A stretch of 64,000 bases of DNA. Origin: Mitsuaria sp. 7. GTDB taxonomy: Bacteria; Pseudomonadota; Gammaproteobacteria; Burkholderiales; Burkholderiaceae_C. The position numbers were made by a program, and so were the translations under genes. Below the pieces are notes generated by a model. That model made no database searches and was not told the DNA's origin. It saw nothing but the letters and a program-made list of their open reading frames with translations. Position 1 is the first letter of the stretch, and each line of letters starts with the position of its first letter. The stretch spans positions 2,216,976 through 2,280,975 of the forward strand of contig NZ_CP011514.1 of the NCBI RefSeq assembly GCF_001653795.1, read 5' to 3'. Shown here piece by piece: positions 1 to 8,339 of this stretch.

Positions 1-1
1 G

Positions 2-55
2 CGTCGGGATGGCGATCGGCCGTTGCTCGGCAAGGTGGTCATCGAGATCAGCTGA
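2..55 (+). CDS. C-terminal tail of a gene cut by the window start
   Basis: An open frame enters from the left edge and stops at TGA 53-55. The last residues read LLGKVVIEIS. A 'GKVVI' ending is common in zinc-type quinone oxidoreductases and alcohol dehydrogenases of the MDR family, so this may be the tail of such an enzyme. Only 17 codons are visible, so the assignment is weak. The gene would converge on the minus-strand gene that ends at 84. Confidence 0.35.
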   Translation, partial: RRDGDRPLLGKVVIEIS

Positions 56-83
56 TCCGGCAGCTGCATGTCGCAAGCCTCGT

Positions 84-2081
84 TCAGACCGGTCGTTTGG
101 CTGCTTCCAGCTTGGCGATGAATTCATCCTCAACGACACCGGCAAGCCTCGGCCCGATATCAGGCTCCCGCGTCAACGCCTGGCGTAGATCGGCGTAATT
201 GCGAAGTGAATACACAAGGGACTGCAACGCAATCACGGCGCCATACGACTCCGCCGGCAGCACCAAGTCACTCAGGGCATCGCCGAGCGCATTGAGATCA
301 TGGGTGCCCGGCGACCAGTCTCGTCCACCCAAATGCCCCTTCAACAGCGCGGGCAAGCGGAGCATGGACGCCGCGTGGGCGGCAAGTATCTTCCCCGCGC
401 TTGCGTCGATGACGGCCTTGATTTCGTTGCGGACTTCCGCCGTCTGCGGAAAGGCATCCTCGGCGGTACCGCGCAACATCTCCCGTGTGGCGGGATCCCT
501 CTTCAGCGCGTCGATGGTCAACGGCGCGTCGGCAAACCGGACTTCCGCGGCTGCCACCAGCCGTTCACACAACGTGCGCGACGACACCTGCCAGTTATGC
601 ACTGCCTTGAAGTAGAGCGACAGATTGACCGCTGCATTTCCCAGGCTGCCCACGTTCTGACTGGTGGAGATGGCCTTCCGATGCTCCTGTGCGACCTGGG
701 CGGGCCCGCTCCCGGGTGTGTTCTTCGCCTGCTTGAAGCCGTACTCGATGAAGCGTTTCCCGCCGCCGCCCGTGCCGGTCACCAGCGACGCTTCGGGCAT
801 GAAATGCATCGACTGCTTGAGCACATCACTTCCACGCGGCAAGGCGTTCAAGCCCAGGAACCGCTTTAGATTTCCCGACTCAAAGGTGTACTTTCCGAAT
901 ATCTCCCCCTGCGTGCTGTCGTTGGGTGCCTTCTGATTGCTGCGTAACGCTCCGGCATGCACCAGTAGATTGGCTTCGGAAAGATACGGAATGCGTGGAT
1001 CCACGTCGGACAGTCCGTCCCGCACGTCCTGATCCAGGTCGCTGGCATATTCGGGCAAGGCCATGCTGCTGCCGTCTGGCGCGTCGCCGGGATCGACTGC
1101 GTTGTCTCTCCGACGAACGCGATACCCACCGGCGAGCAGGAGAGGAACGGTCTTGCGATGCTTCCATTGATCGAGTATCTCGCTCTGGTAGACGTCATAC
1201 ACGCCACGCCCGCCCTGGTCGGGCGGCGCCTTGGTACTGGGAGCATCGTCGTCGGCCACGTGGTGGTAGACCGCGTCCACCGCCGGACTGCGTTGCAGCA
1301 GCAACTGCTCCATCTGACCGGTGACTGGCGCCTTGGCAATGGTTTCTCGGACCGTGCCGTAAGGGATGTCTGCCTTTTCCAAGGTGCCCAGCTTTTCCCT
1401 TTCAGAGTCAGGCATGTCGGCCAACTCGCCCCGCATTTCCGGTTCGCTCACCACCTGACGGTTGAGCTTGTTCTGCCACTGTCTGGCCCATCCGAAACTC
1501 ACGATGGCCACCGGCCAGTTCTGCGGCGTAGCTGCCTCGACTGCAGTCCGGGTTGCCAGCGCCGCGACCTGTCGATTACCCAGGCCGGCCCAGGCATTCA
1601 CGCCAACGACCAGGCCAAAACGCAGCAGCGCCTCGGCCGGATCAGCAAAGCCTTGCGCGTAGGTTGCGCCGATGGCATCGACTCCCTTGCGTGTGGGCGT
1701 CGTCGGAATGGTGGCAAGGATGCCGATGCCTTGGCCTGCGCTCTTGGCCTTCTCGGCCTGCCCCGACGGTTTTGGATCCAGCGTCCTCTCCAGGACGTCC
1801 AACACCTGCACGTTTTTCGTGAGCTCCCACCTGGCTTGCGCTTCGGCAGCCGTATGGAAGCGCTGGATGACCGGTGGATTCAAGCCGGCCAACTGCCGGC
1901 GTTGAGCCAGCATGCGGGGGCTGTCGGCCAGCGCCTCGACCTGCCGGCGCTGGGCAAGCAGTCGGGGGCTCGCACTTTGAACGCCGGTCTGGTTCGAACC
2001 ATGCTGCGGCGCAGCGTCGGTGGTCGTCGCCGCGGCGGCACGATGGCTGGATGAAGCCGATGAATGAGGCAGGCGTGACAC
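84..2081 (-). CDS. Unknown 665-aa protein with SPRxLAQRRQ repeats (eCIS-associated style)
   Basis: Function unknown. After a short Ser/Ala/Thr-rich leader, two near-identical repeats of the form SPR(L/M)LAQRRQ occur about 15 residues apart, followed by PPVIQRF. Repeats of this type, from memory, sit at the N-terminus of DUF4157-type proteins and other cargo linked to extracellular contractile injection systems. No HExxH metalloprotease motif of DUF4157 is visible. The rest looks soluble and mostly helical, with a Gly-rich 'GTGGGGKRFIEYG' segment in the middle. The start is set at GTG 2081-2079 because AGAGGG lies ten bases upstream; an ATG at 2165 would add a poor 28-residue leader. No contractile-system genes are in the window, so the link rests on the repeats alone. 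Confidence 0.7.
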   Translation of the reverse strand: MSRLPHSSASSSHRAAAATTTDAAPQHGSNQTGVQSASPRLLAQRRQVEALADSPRMLAQRRQLAGLNPPVIQRFHTAAEAQARWELTKNVQVLDVLERTLDPKPSGQAEKAKSAGQGIGILATIPTTPTRKGVDAIGATYAQGFADPAEALLRFGLVVGVNAWAGLGNRQVAALATRTAVEAATPQNWPVAIVSFGWARQWQNKLNRQVVSEPEMRGELADMPDSEREKLGTLEKADIPYGTVRETIAKAPVTGQMEQLLLQRSPAVDAVYHHVADDDAPSTKAPPDQGGRGVYDVYQSEILDQWKHRKTVPLLLAGGYRVRRRDNAVDPGDAPDGSSMALPEYASDLDQDVRDGLSDVDPRIPYLSEANLLVHAGALRSNQKAPNDSTQGEIFGKYTFESGNLKRFLGLNALPRGSDVLKQSMHFMPEASLVTGTGGGGKRFIEYGFKQAKNTPGSGPAQVAQEHRKAISTSQNVGSLGNAAVNLSLYFKAVHNWQVSSRTLCERLVAAAEVRFADAPLTIDALKRDPATREMLRGTAEDAFPQTAEVRNEIKAVIDASAGKILAAHAASMLRLPALLKGHLGGRDWSPGTHDLNALGDALSDLVLPAESYGAVIALQSLVYSLRNYADLRQALTREPDIGPRLAGVVEDEFIAKLEAAKRPV

Positions 2082-2337
2082 GATGGAATGTCCCTCTGAA
2101 ATGCATTGATGCCGGCCCGCGAGGAGGCAGCGTATCCGTGACCCGGGATACTCGGAGTGGTCCACATCGCCACCCTGACTTCAATCGGCAGAATGCGGAT
2201 TTCGATCTGGAGGCATCGTTCTTTCAACGCACGAGTGGCCATGCTTTCTACGAACCTTGATCCGATCTTGTCGAAATCCGCCGACCTGACCCGTCGTCAA
2301 GGCGGCATCACTGCCAAACCTCTTCAAAGGACTACCG

Positions 2338-2910
2338 ATGAAACCGCTGCTGCTCGCCCCCGCCCTGCTCTCCCTGGCCGTCGCCGCTCAAGCCGCGCCC
2401 GCGACCTACGACATCGACCCGACGCACACCTACCCCAGCTTCGAGGCCGACCACATGGGCCTGTCCAACTGGCGCGGCAAGCTCAACAAGAGCGCGGGCA
2501 CCATCGTCTACGACAAGGCCACCGGCGCGGGCAGCGTCGACGTGAAGATGGACCTGGCCAGCATCGACTTCGGCCTGGACGCGATGAACGCCTGGGCGAC
2601 CGGCGACAAGTTCTTCAACGTCGAGAAGAACCCCAGCGCGACCTTCAAGGGCCGCTTCGACGGCGCCAAGGCCGGCGTGCCGACGCAAGTCGTCGGCGAG
2701 CTCACCCTCAACGGCAAGACCCGGCCCCTGACCCTCGCCATCCACCAGCTCAAGTGCGTGCCGCACCCGATGCTCAAGCGCGAGCTCTGCGGTGCCGATG
2801 CCTCGGGCAGCTTCAACCGCGAGGAATTCGGGCTGGCCGCCGGCAAGGACTACGGCTTCAAGATGGACGTGACCCTGCGCATCCAGGTGGAAGCCCTCGC
2901 GAAGGAGTGA
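2338..2910 (+). CDS. YceI family periplasmic protein
   Basis: YceI proteins are small lipocalin-like beta-barrels that bind long isoprenoid or fatty-acid ligands in the periplasm. Here a Sec signal peptide (residues 1-19, cut near AQA|AP) precedes the family opening 'YDIDPTHTYPSFEADHMG'. The usual 'DKFFNVEKNPSATFKG' and 'GELTLNGKTRPLTL' segments follow. The length of 190 aa is normal. The gene ends seven bases before the next start, so the two probably share a transcript. The ligand cannot be told from the sequence. Confidence 0.93.
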   Translation: MKPLLLAPALLSLAVAAQAAPATYDIDPTHTYPSFEADHMGLSNWRGKLNKSAGTIVYDKATGAGSVDVKMDLASIDFGLDAMNAWATGDKFFNVEKNPSATFKGRFDGAKAGVPTQVVGELTLNGKTRPLTLAIHQLKCVPHPMLKRELCGADASGSFNREEFGLAAGKDYGFKMDVTLRIQVEALAKE

Positions 2911-2916
2911 GGCTTC

Positions 2917-4065
2917 ATGACATGCCTTCGGCTTCGCGCCATCGCCGCCATGCTGGCGCTGGTGGCTGCTCCGGCGATCGCGTCATCCGCGACCGCCGGC
3001 CAGGACTGCTCGGAGAGCGGCGTCTGGCTGGGCACGATCGGCAAGGCGTCGGTGTCCATGGCCTTCAGCGACGGCACGGGGCGCTACTACTACGGCAACA
3101 GCGCGATGGACCTCGTGCTCACCCGCGATGGCGCGCGCACCGACCGTTGGATCGAAACCTCCCTGAAGGGCAAACGGACGGGCCTGCTCACGCTGTCCTG
3201 CGGTGACACGCTCACCGGCACGTGGACGGACGCGTCCGGCGCGCGCGCCGCCCCGATCCTGGCGGCACGTCCTGCGCCGCGGCCCGACGACGCTGACGCC
3301 GACGTCAAAACTGAGGGCGACGCCGACGAGCAGAAGCCCGATGCCGAAACGGTCGCGGTCGAGGCCTATCTCCGGGCGCGCAAGGCGAATCCGCCGGCCG
3401 TGCGCCGGATTGCCGAACGGATGGGACCGCACCGTTTCGTCCGCTATGGCATCCACGACTTCGGCGCCGTGGGCGCGGAGCTGCAGGGCAAGGAACGCGG
3501 CATCCAGACGATCAACGGGGTGCTGCGGAAGCAGTATGAAGGCCTGTTGGCCAACGCATGGGGCTGCACGTATTGGGCCCTGACGTTGGGCGGCCCCGGC
3601 CGTGCCGAGGAATTCGCCTCCTACGACCGCGTGGCGTTCTGGCACGGATCGACCGTGGTCATCGAGACGTCGGAATCCGCCTGCGGACGCGAAAGCACCA
3701 TCGACCATCGCAGGATTTCCGCCTACGACACGACCACCGGCAAGTCCGTGGACTGGCCCCATCTGTCCTACGAGCGGCGACGGCCCGCGCCGGCGGCCCT
3801 GATGGCGGCCCTGGCCACGCACTACCGCGCCAGCGAGGCGGGCAGGACGGCCCGATGCGAAGGCTTCCTCGGCCGGCGGATCCACATCGAGGGCTGGCCG
3901 GAGCAGGACGGCCTGGTCGTCACGCTGGCGCTGGACGTGAACGACCCCAGCGCTGCATCCCTGGCCGAGTGCGAGGAGCGGCTGACGCTCCCGTTCGATG
4001 ACGCCTTGCCCCTGCTCGAGCCTGGGGACCGGCGGATGCTCCAGGGCCTGCTGGCCCAGCCGTGA
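2917..4065 (+). CDS. Secreted protein of unknown function (382 aa)
   Basis: Not recognised. An N-terminal signal peptide (about residues 1-25, Ala/Leu/Val-rich) is followed by a small domain containing 'DCSESGVWLGTIG' and, about 50 residues later, 'GDTLTGTWTD', which suggests a beta-strand-rich module. An acidic linker (Asp/Glu/Lys-rich, about residues 125-150) leads to a larger C-terminal domain with several cysteines, including 'WGCTYW', which could form disulfides after export. It starts six bases after the YceI gene and is probably cotranscribed with it. A periplasmic location is inferred. Confidence 0.8.
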   Translation: MTCLRLRAIAAMLALVAAPAIASSATAGQDCSESGVWLGTIGKASVSMAFSDGTGRYYYGNSAMDLVLTRDGARTDRWIETSLKGKRTGLLTLSCGDTLTGTWTDASGARAAPILAARPAPRPDDADADVKTEGDADEQKPDAETVAVEAYLRARKANPPAVRRIAERMGPHRFVRYGIHDFGAVGAELQGKERGIQTINGVLRKQYEGLLANAWGCTYWALTLGGPGRAEEFASYDRVAFWHGSTVVIETSESACGRESTIDHRRISAYDTTTGKSVDWPHLSYERRRPAPAALMAALATHYRASEAGRTARCEGFLGRRIHIEGWPEQDGLVVTLALDVNDPSAASLAECEERLTLPFDDALPLLEPGDRRMLQGLLAQP

Positions 4066-4131
4066 GCGCTGTCAATCGGCGGGACATCTGCTGGCTGCGC
4101 GCTCACGTCAGGTCTGAAGTCATCATCGCCC

Positions 4132-4683
4132 TCAACCGCCCCGCGGCGCCAGCGCGGCGATCACCGCGTTGAAGATCAGCTCGCTGGTCGCCTCGACCTC
4201 CTTGCGGACCGCTCCCGGCCTGGCGAGCGACAGCACCCCCTGCGACGCCGCCCACACCGCGCGCGCCGCCGCGTCGACCGGGCCGGTCAGCCGGCCCGAG
4301 TCGACCAGCCGCTGCACATGGCCGCGCATGACCGCGTAAGGCTGGTCGGACAGCTCCGGTCTCGCGAGCGCATGCCGCGCGAACATCGCCGACAACGCGG
4401 GTTGCTCCAGCGCGAAATCCACCGCCACGTCCCAGCCGAAGCGCAGCAGCTGCATCGGCTCCTCCGTCCCGCGGGGCGCCCGCTTGCGGCGCATGAACTC
4501 GACCAGGCCGCGCTGGACGAGCGCCCGCTCCAGCCCGTCCTTGTCGCCGAAGTGGTGGTAGAGCGTCGGCGCCTTCACGCCGGCGAGCTCGCAGACGGCG
4601 CGCGTCGTCAATGCGGACGCCCCGCTGGCTTCGAGCAGCTGCGCGGCGGCGTCGAGGATGGCGGATTCAGTGTCGATTTCCAT
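4132..4683 (-). CDS. TetR family transcriptional regulator
   Basis: A 183-aa DNA-binding repressor. Residues 9-50 form the TetR helix-turn-helix, ending in 'VKAPTLYHHFGDKDGLE', the hallmark recognition helix. The C-terminal part is the variable ligand-binding domain. It is transcribed away from the epimerase gene at 4771, and the 87-bp gap holds two matching 15-bp repeats that look like its operators. The likely role is control of the epimerase gene and of itself; the inducer is unknown. Confidence 0.93.
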   Translation of the reverse strand: MEIDTESAILDAAAQLLEASGASALTTRAVCELAGVKAPTLYHHFGDKDGLERALVQRGLVEFMRRKRAPRGTEEPMQLLRFGWDVAVDFALEQPALSAMFARHALARPELSDQPYAVMRGHVQRLVDSGRLTGPVDAAARAVWAASQGVLSLARPGAVRKEVEATSELIFNAVIAALAPRGG

Positions 4684-4711
4684 GGTTCCCGCGTCGGTTT
4701 CCGGAACTGCC

Positions 4712-4763
4712 TTGACACGCAGTATATCAGCGCTATACGCTTTCTATAACAACGCTATAGAAA
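4712..4763 (+). promoter_or_regulatory. Epimerase promoter with two tandem TetR-type operators
   Basis: TTGACA (4712-4717) and TATACG (4734-4739), 16 bp apart, form a good sigma-70 promoter reading toward the epimerase gene. Two copies of the near-palindrome TATAWCARCGCTATA lie at 4723-4737 and 4745-4759. The second is extended to perfect arms TTTCTATA/TATAGAAA (4741-4748, 4756-4763). The copies start 22 bp apart, about two helical turns, so two repressor dimers could bind the same face. The first copy overlaps the -10 element, which fits repression. That the adjacent TetR protein binds here is inferred. Confidence 0.7.
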
Positions 4764-4770
4764 GGTTCCC

Positions 4771-5745
4771 ATGACCCGTACCTGCCTGGTGACCGGAGGC
4801 TCCGGCTTCGTCGGTGGCCGATTGATTGAACGCCTCGTCGCAGAAGGCTGGCACGTGCGCGCGCTCGCCCGTGGCGACGCCGCGGCGCAAAGTGTACGCA
4901 GGCGCGGCGCCGAGCCGGTGCTCGGCGCGCTGGACGACGCGGCCGCCCTCCTCGCGGCGGTCCAGGGGTGCAGCGTCGTCTTCCACGTCGCCGCGCTGTT
5001 CAAGTTGTGGGGCGATGCTGCTGAGTTCGAACAGTCCAACGTGGCGGGAACCGCCAGGCTGCTGCACGCGGCCCGGCAGGCGTCGGTGCGCCGCTTCGTG
5101 CAACTGGGCGCGGCGGCGGTGGTCCTCGGTGAACCCGCCCCCCGGCTGCATGCGACCGAGTCCTTGCCGCGGCTTGAGCGGCAATGGGCGCCCTACAGCA
5201 GCTCCAAGGCGCGCAGCGAGGCGCTGGTGCTCGCGGCCAACCGGCCCGGTCAGTTCGAGACGGTGGTCCTGCGGCCGCCGATGATCTGGGGCGACGGGAT
5301 GCCGATGCTGGATCACCTCGTCGACGGCGTGAAGGCCGGGGATTTCCGCTGGGTGGGCGACGGCTCGCAGGCGATGTCGACCGTGCACGTGGACAACGTC
5401 TGCCGCGCGCTCGAACTCGCGGCGGATCGCGGTGAGAGCGGCCAGGCCTACTTCATCAGCGACGGGGTGGACCAGACGCTCAAGGGCTTCCTGTCCGCGC
5501 TGCTGAAGACCCGCGGCGTCGCGCCGCCGACGGCTTCGGCGCCGCTGCGCATGGCCTGGCTGATGGCCGGCGCCATGGAGTGGATCTGGCGCACCTTCTC
5601 CCGCCCCGGCGAGCCGCCCATCACGCGCCAGATGCTGAGCCTGATCGGCGCGCCGTTCACGCTGGACATCGGCAAGGCGGAGCGGGAGCTGGGCTATCGG
5701 CCGGTGGTGTCGATCGAGCAGGGCTTGCTCGGCATGCGGGGGTGA
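4771..5745 (+). CDS. NAD-dependent epimerase / 3-beta-HSD-like extended SDR
   Basis: An extended short-chain dehydrogenase/reductase of 324 aa. The Rossmann motif TGGSGFVG is at residues 8-15. The catalytic Tyr and Lys are visible as Y142-SSS-K146. The central 'VVLRPPMIWGDG' and 'STVHVDNVCRALELA' segments are typical of 3-beta-hydroxysteroid dehydrogenase and NAD-dependent epimerase families. The substrate cannot be assigned; sterol-like, flavonoid-like or sugar-nucleotide substrates are all possible. It is divergent from a TetR gene and is probably induced when that repressor is released. Confidence 0.9.
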   Translation: MTRTCLVTGGSGFVGGRLIERLVAEGWHVRALARGDAAAQSVRRRGAEPVLGALDDAAALLAAVQGCSVVFHVAALFKLWGDAAEFEQSNVAGTARLLHAARQASVRRFVQLGAAAVVLGEPAPRLHATESLPRLERQWAPYSSSKARSEALVLAANRPGQFETVVLRPPMIWGDGMPMLDHLVDGVKAGDFRWVGDGSQAMSTVHVDNVCRALELAADRGESGQAYFISDGVDQTLKGFLSALLKTRGVAPPTASAPLRMAWLMAGAMEWIWRTFSRPGEPPITRQMLSLIGAPFTLDIGKAERELGYRPVVSIEQGLLGMRG

Positions 5746-5836
5746 TGGCGGCATCGGCGTGTGCAGCCGCGGGGGAGTCGTCCGGCGCGGCCACGCGCCA
5801 CGCTGTTACCCTCTCGGCCTCGTCGAAGGCTTGTTC

Positions 5837-6097
5837 ATGCTGCACATCTCCCCCATCAAAATCGCCGCCGGCATCGCGGCTGTCCTCCTGGCCGTGACGG
5901 GACTGTTCTATTTCTCCGAGGCCCGCCAGGGCGTGGTGAACATGTTCGCGGCCCGCAAGAAGCCCGCATCCACGAGCGCGCAGACATCGCGCCAGGCCGA
6001 GGTCGCGGCCACCGCCTCCGGCGTGCGGGTCATCCCCATCGGCGTGGCGCCCCAGGCGAGCTCCGCGCCCGCGAGGCGCTCGTCGAGCGGCGGTTGA
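5837..6097 (+). CDS. Small single-pass membrane protein, unknown
   Basis: An 86-aa protein with one predicted membrane helix (about residues 7-24, 'AAGIAAVLLAVTGLFYF'), followed by a basic, Ser/Thr/Ala-rich tail. The ATG at 5837 is preceded by a GAAGG box; in-frame extension to 5759 adds an arginine-rich leader of unlikely coding quality. The stop codon overlaps a possible TTG start of the next gene, suggesting coupled translation. Function unknown. Confidence 0.6.
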   Translation: MLHISPIKIAAGIAAVLLAVTGLFYFSEARQGVVNMFAARKKPASTSAQTSRQAEVAATASGVRVIPIGVAPQASSAPARRSSSGG

Positions 6098-6108
6098 ACC
6101 GCCCCGCC

Positions 6109-6672
6109 ATGCGCCTGCCCCGTCGCTTCGACGACGCGCTGATGACGCCACCCGATGCGGTCGGTGCAGCCGATGCGGCGTTGTCCGCTTCGCTTCGCGC
6201 CTGGTGCGAGAGCGGTGCTTTCCCGACGCTGACGGCGCCGTTGCGCATCGCCAGCATCGCGCCGCACGCCGATCTCGACGGCGTGGCCTGCGAACTCGAC
6301 GGCAGTCATGAACTGGCGCGCCTGAGTCGCTGGCAAGGCCTGTGGTGGCGCCTGCAGATCCTGTGGCGCGAATGCACGACGACACGCGGGACAGGGCCTC
6401 ACGATCCGTGGGACTGCGGTTGGTGGCGGGAGGACTCCTTGAGCACCGCCGAAGCGTTCCGACCGCGGCGCGCCACGCTGCTGCTGATCCGTGAACCGGA
6501 CGCCGCGACCATGGCAGCGCTGCTGGCCACGCTGCGTGGGAACAGTCCGGCCTATACGAAGCCGGTGCGCGTGCTGGTGGTCTCGGCCGAAGCCGCAACG
6601 GGCATGGAGCGCCTCTACCTGGCGAATATGCGCCGGGCGCCATCGACGTCATCGACGCCATCGACGCCTTGA
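6109..6672 (+). CDS. Unknown 187-aa protein
   Basis: Not recognised. A soluble, alpha/beta-looking protein with a Trp-rich stretch ('RWQGLWWRLQILWRE') and a later hydrophobic strand 'TLLLIREPDAA'. It ends in a short Thr/Ser/Pro repeat encoded by a 9-bp tandem repeat near 6640-6670. The start is uncertain: ATG 6109 is chosen, but TTG 6094 would overlap the previous stop. It converges on the DUF72 gene ten bases downstream. No signal peptide or catalytic motif is evident. Confidence 0.6.
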   Translation: MRLPRRFDDALMTPPDAVGAADAALSASLRAWCESGAFPTLTAPLRIASIAPHADLDGVACELDGSHELARLSRWQGLWWRLQILWRECTTTRGTGPHDPWDCGWWREDSLSTAEAFRPRRATLLLIREPDAATMAALLATLRGNSPAYTKPVRVLVVSAEAATGMERLYLANMRRAPSTSSTPSTP

Positions 6673-6682
6673 GCAAACGCGG

Positions 6683-7441
6683 TCACGTCGGCCGGCCGAG
6701 CAGTGCCTGCAGACGCAATGCGTCGTCCGCCGCCGCACCAGCAGCGGTGTTGTCGAAGACACACCAGACCTCCGTGCCGGCTGGCCATCGCGACACCTCC
6801 GCGGCACGCGCGGCCAGCCAGTCGTCCTCATAACGCGACCAGTACATGCGCGGCGATCCATGCCAGCGGTAGTAGACCGTCGCGCCACGCCCGTCCCCCT
6901 TCTCTCCCAACCAGCCTCCCGGTTCTCCCGCACCCGCGGGCCTGGCAGGATCGGCGGCGACACGCCCCACACGTTCCTCGATGAGCAGCCGCTCGGCGGC
7001 CGGGGTGAACCAGCTCGGATGGCGGGGCTCGCACAGCACGGCGCCCTCGAATCCGGCGTGGACGGAACGGAAGAAGGCGCGTGCCGTCCTCGAGTCCAGG
7101 GCCAGCGAAGGCGGCAGCTGCACGAGCAACGCAGCGAGCCGATCTCCGAGCCCGGCCAGCGACGTCGTGAACGCCTTGACCTCCGCGCGCGGCACCTTCA
7201 AGCGTGCATCGTGCGTCATCGCCTCCGGCAGCTTGGCCGAGAGGCGGAAGTCAGGCGGGGTCTCCGCCGCCCAGCGTTCGAACGTCGCCGGCCGATGGGT
7301 GCGAGTGAAGGTGGTGTTGATCTCCGCGCAGCCGAGGACGCGTGCATAGCGCGCCAGGTGACTGTCCTCACCGGGAAAGGACGCCGCAACGGCCTTGGGG
7401 ATGCTCCAGCCGGCAGTGCCGAGGCGGACGTTGATCGACAT
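6683..7441 (-). CDS. DUF72 domain protein (YecE-like)
   Basis: A 252-aa protein of the DUF72/YecE family, which has a TIM-barrel fold and no firmly proven reaction. The N-terminus 'VRLGTAGWSIPK', the following 'YARVLGCAEINTTF' and the later 'LPEAMTHD' are family signatures. The C-terminus 'YYRWHGSPRMYWSRY' is also characteristic. Length is normal. It stands alone on this strand, between an unknown gene and the Gln-rich protein gene, which is read divergently. Confidence 0.9.
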   Translation of the reverse strand: MSINVRLGTAGWSIPKAVAASFPGEDSHLARYARVLGCAEINTTFTRTHRPATFERWAAETPPDFRLSAKLPEAMTHDARLKVPRAEVKAFTTSLAGLGDRLAALLVQLPPSLALDSRTARAFFRSVHAGFEGAVLCEPRHPSWFTPAAERLLIEERVGRVAADPARPAGAGEPGGWLGEKGDGRGATVYYRWHGSPRMYWSRYEDDWLAARAAEVSRWPAGTEVWCVFDNTAAGAAADDALRLQALLGRPT

Positions 7442-7585
7442 GCGAAGAGTTCTGGACGAAGGGCTCTCCGGATGGCAAACCGCGCGCCGCGCGAACGATG
7501 TTCGCCAGGCTTACCCAGGCGGCATGCGCCTTGCCAGTCTCCTGCTGTCGGTGTCTTTGCCGACGCGCACAACGTGGAGACCACC

Positions 7586-7885
7586 ATGGCTCAGCAACCT
7601 AACGCGCAGAACCCGCAGCAGTCCCAGAGCGGACAAGGCCAGCAGAAGCAGCAACAGCATCAGCAAGGCCAGCAAGGACAGAACCAGCCCGGCGGCCAGC
7701 AGCAAGGCTCCGGATCGCAAGGTCAGCAGCAGTCGCCGCAGCAGGGTCAGCCCAGCAGCGGCCGGCAAGGCCAGCTGAACCAGGGCTCGCAACAGCAGAA
7801 CCCGCAGACTTCGCGTGATCAGTCCAACCGCGCTTCGCGGGACGACCAGGATCAGGGCAGCGATTCGTCGCGAGACGACCGCTGA
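7586..7885 (+). CDS. Glutamine-rich low-complexity protein (99 aa)
   Basis: About 38 of 99 residues are Gln, with Gly, Ser, Asn and Pro making up most of the rest, and a C-terminal Arg/Asp/Ser tail. There are no hydrophobic residues to make a core, so it should be intrinsically disordered and very hydrophilic. A GGAG box at 7576-7579 sits six bases before the ATG, and a strong terminator follows 56 bases after the stop, so it looks like a real monocistronic gene. Possible roles are stress hydrophilin, matrix or phase-separating protein; none is shown by the sequence. Confidence 0.7.
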   Translation: MAQQPNAQNPQQSQSGQGQQKQQQHQQGQQGQNQPGGQQQGSGSQGQQQSPQQGQPSSGRQGQLNQGSQQQNPQTSRDQSNRASRDDQDQGSDSSRDDR

Positions 7886-7940
7886 TCCCACGCCCCTCGA
7901 ACGGCTTTGCGGCGGCCCCTGCCGCAGCAGGCCCTCATCG

Positions 7941-7966
7941 AAGCCCCGCCCTGCCGGGGCTTTTTT
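7941..7966 (+). terminator. Rho-independent terminator after the Gln-rich gene
   Basis: The stem AAGCCCCG/CGGGGCTT with a short loop is followed directly by six T residues (7961-7966). This is a textbook intrinsic terminator for the upstream plus-strand gene. Confidence 0.9.
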
Positions 7967-7972
7967 CCGTCC

Positions 7973-8024
7973 CGCCCATTCATTGCGCCCATTCATTGCG
8001 CCCGTTCATCCCGCCCATTCATCC
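7973..8024. repeat. Four 13-bp tandem repeats
   Basis: Units CGCCCATTCATTG, CGCCCATTCATTG, CGCCCGTTCATCC and CGCCCATTCATCC follow without gaps directly after a terminator and before the next gene. No reading frame uses them. They could vary in copy number between strains. Confidence 0.85.
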
Positions 8025-8069
8025 CCCTGCCTCCGTGACGCGGTGGCGAGCCGCTTGCCTTGGCCACGC

Positions 8070-8339
8070 ATGGACGAACTGCTCAACGCGCTTCAATGGC
8101 CTGCGATGGTCGTCACGCTGGCCGCCGCGTGGCTGGTCGGCGGCCGCAGCGCGCGGCGCAGGACCTGGGGCTTCTGGGTGTTCGTCCTGAGCAACGTGCT
8201 CTGGTGCGTGTGGGGCGCCTTCACCCAGTCGTACGCGTTGATCGTGCTGCAGGTCGGTTTGTTCGCCCTCAATCTGCGGGGCGTTCGCAAGAACGAGAAG
8301 GCGCAGCGGAACGACGACGACGCGGCGGATGCCCGATGA
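8070..8339 (+). CDS. Small multi-pass membrane protein, unknown
   Basis: An 89-aa protein with about three hydrophobic segments ('WPAMVVTLAAAWLVGG', 'TWGFWVFVLSNVLWCVWGAF', 'ALIVLQVGLFALNLRG') and a charged C-terminal tail. The layout resembles half of a PnuC/YgjV-type small transporter, but the match is not strong enough to name. Its TGA overlaps the ATG of the next gene (ATGA 8336-8339), so it may be the first gene of the four-gene operon that follows. Confidence 0.7.
   Translation: MDELLNALQWPAMVVTLAAAWLVGGRSARRRTWGFWVFVLSNVLWCVWGAFTQSYALIVLQVGLFALNLRGVRKNEKAQRNDDDAADAR

Noticed and set aside
7973..8024. CRISPR-like repeats
   Set aside because: Units are 13 bp with no spacers; a simple tandem repeat.
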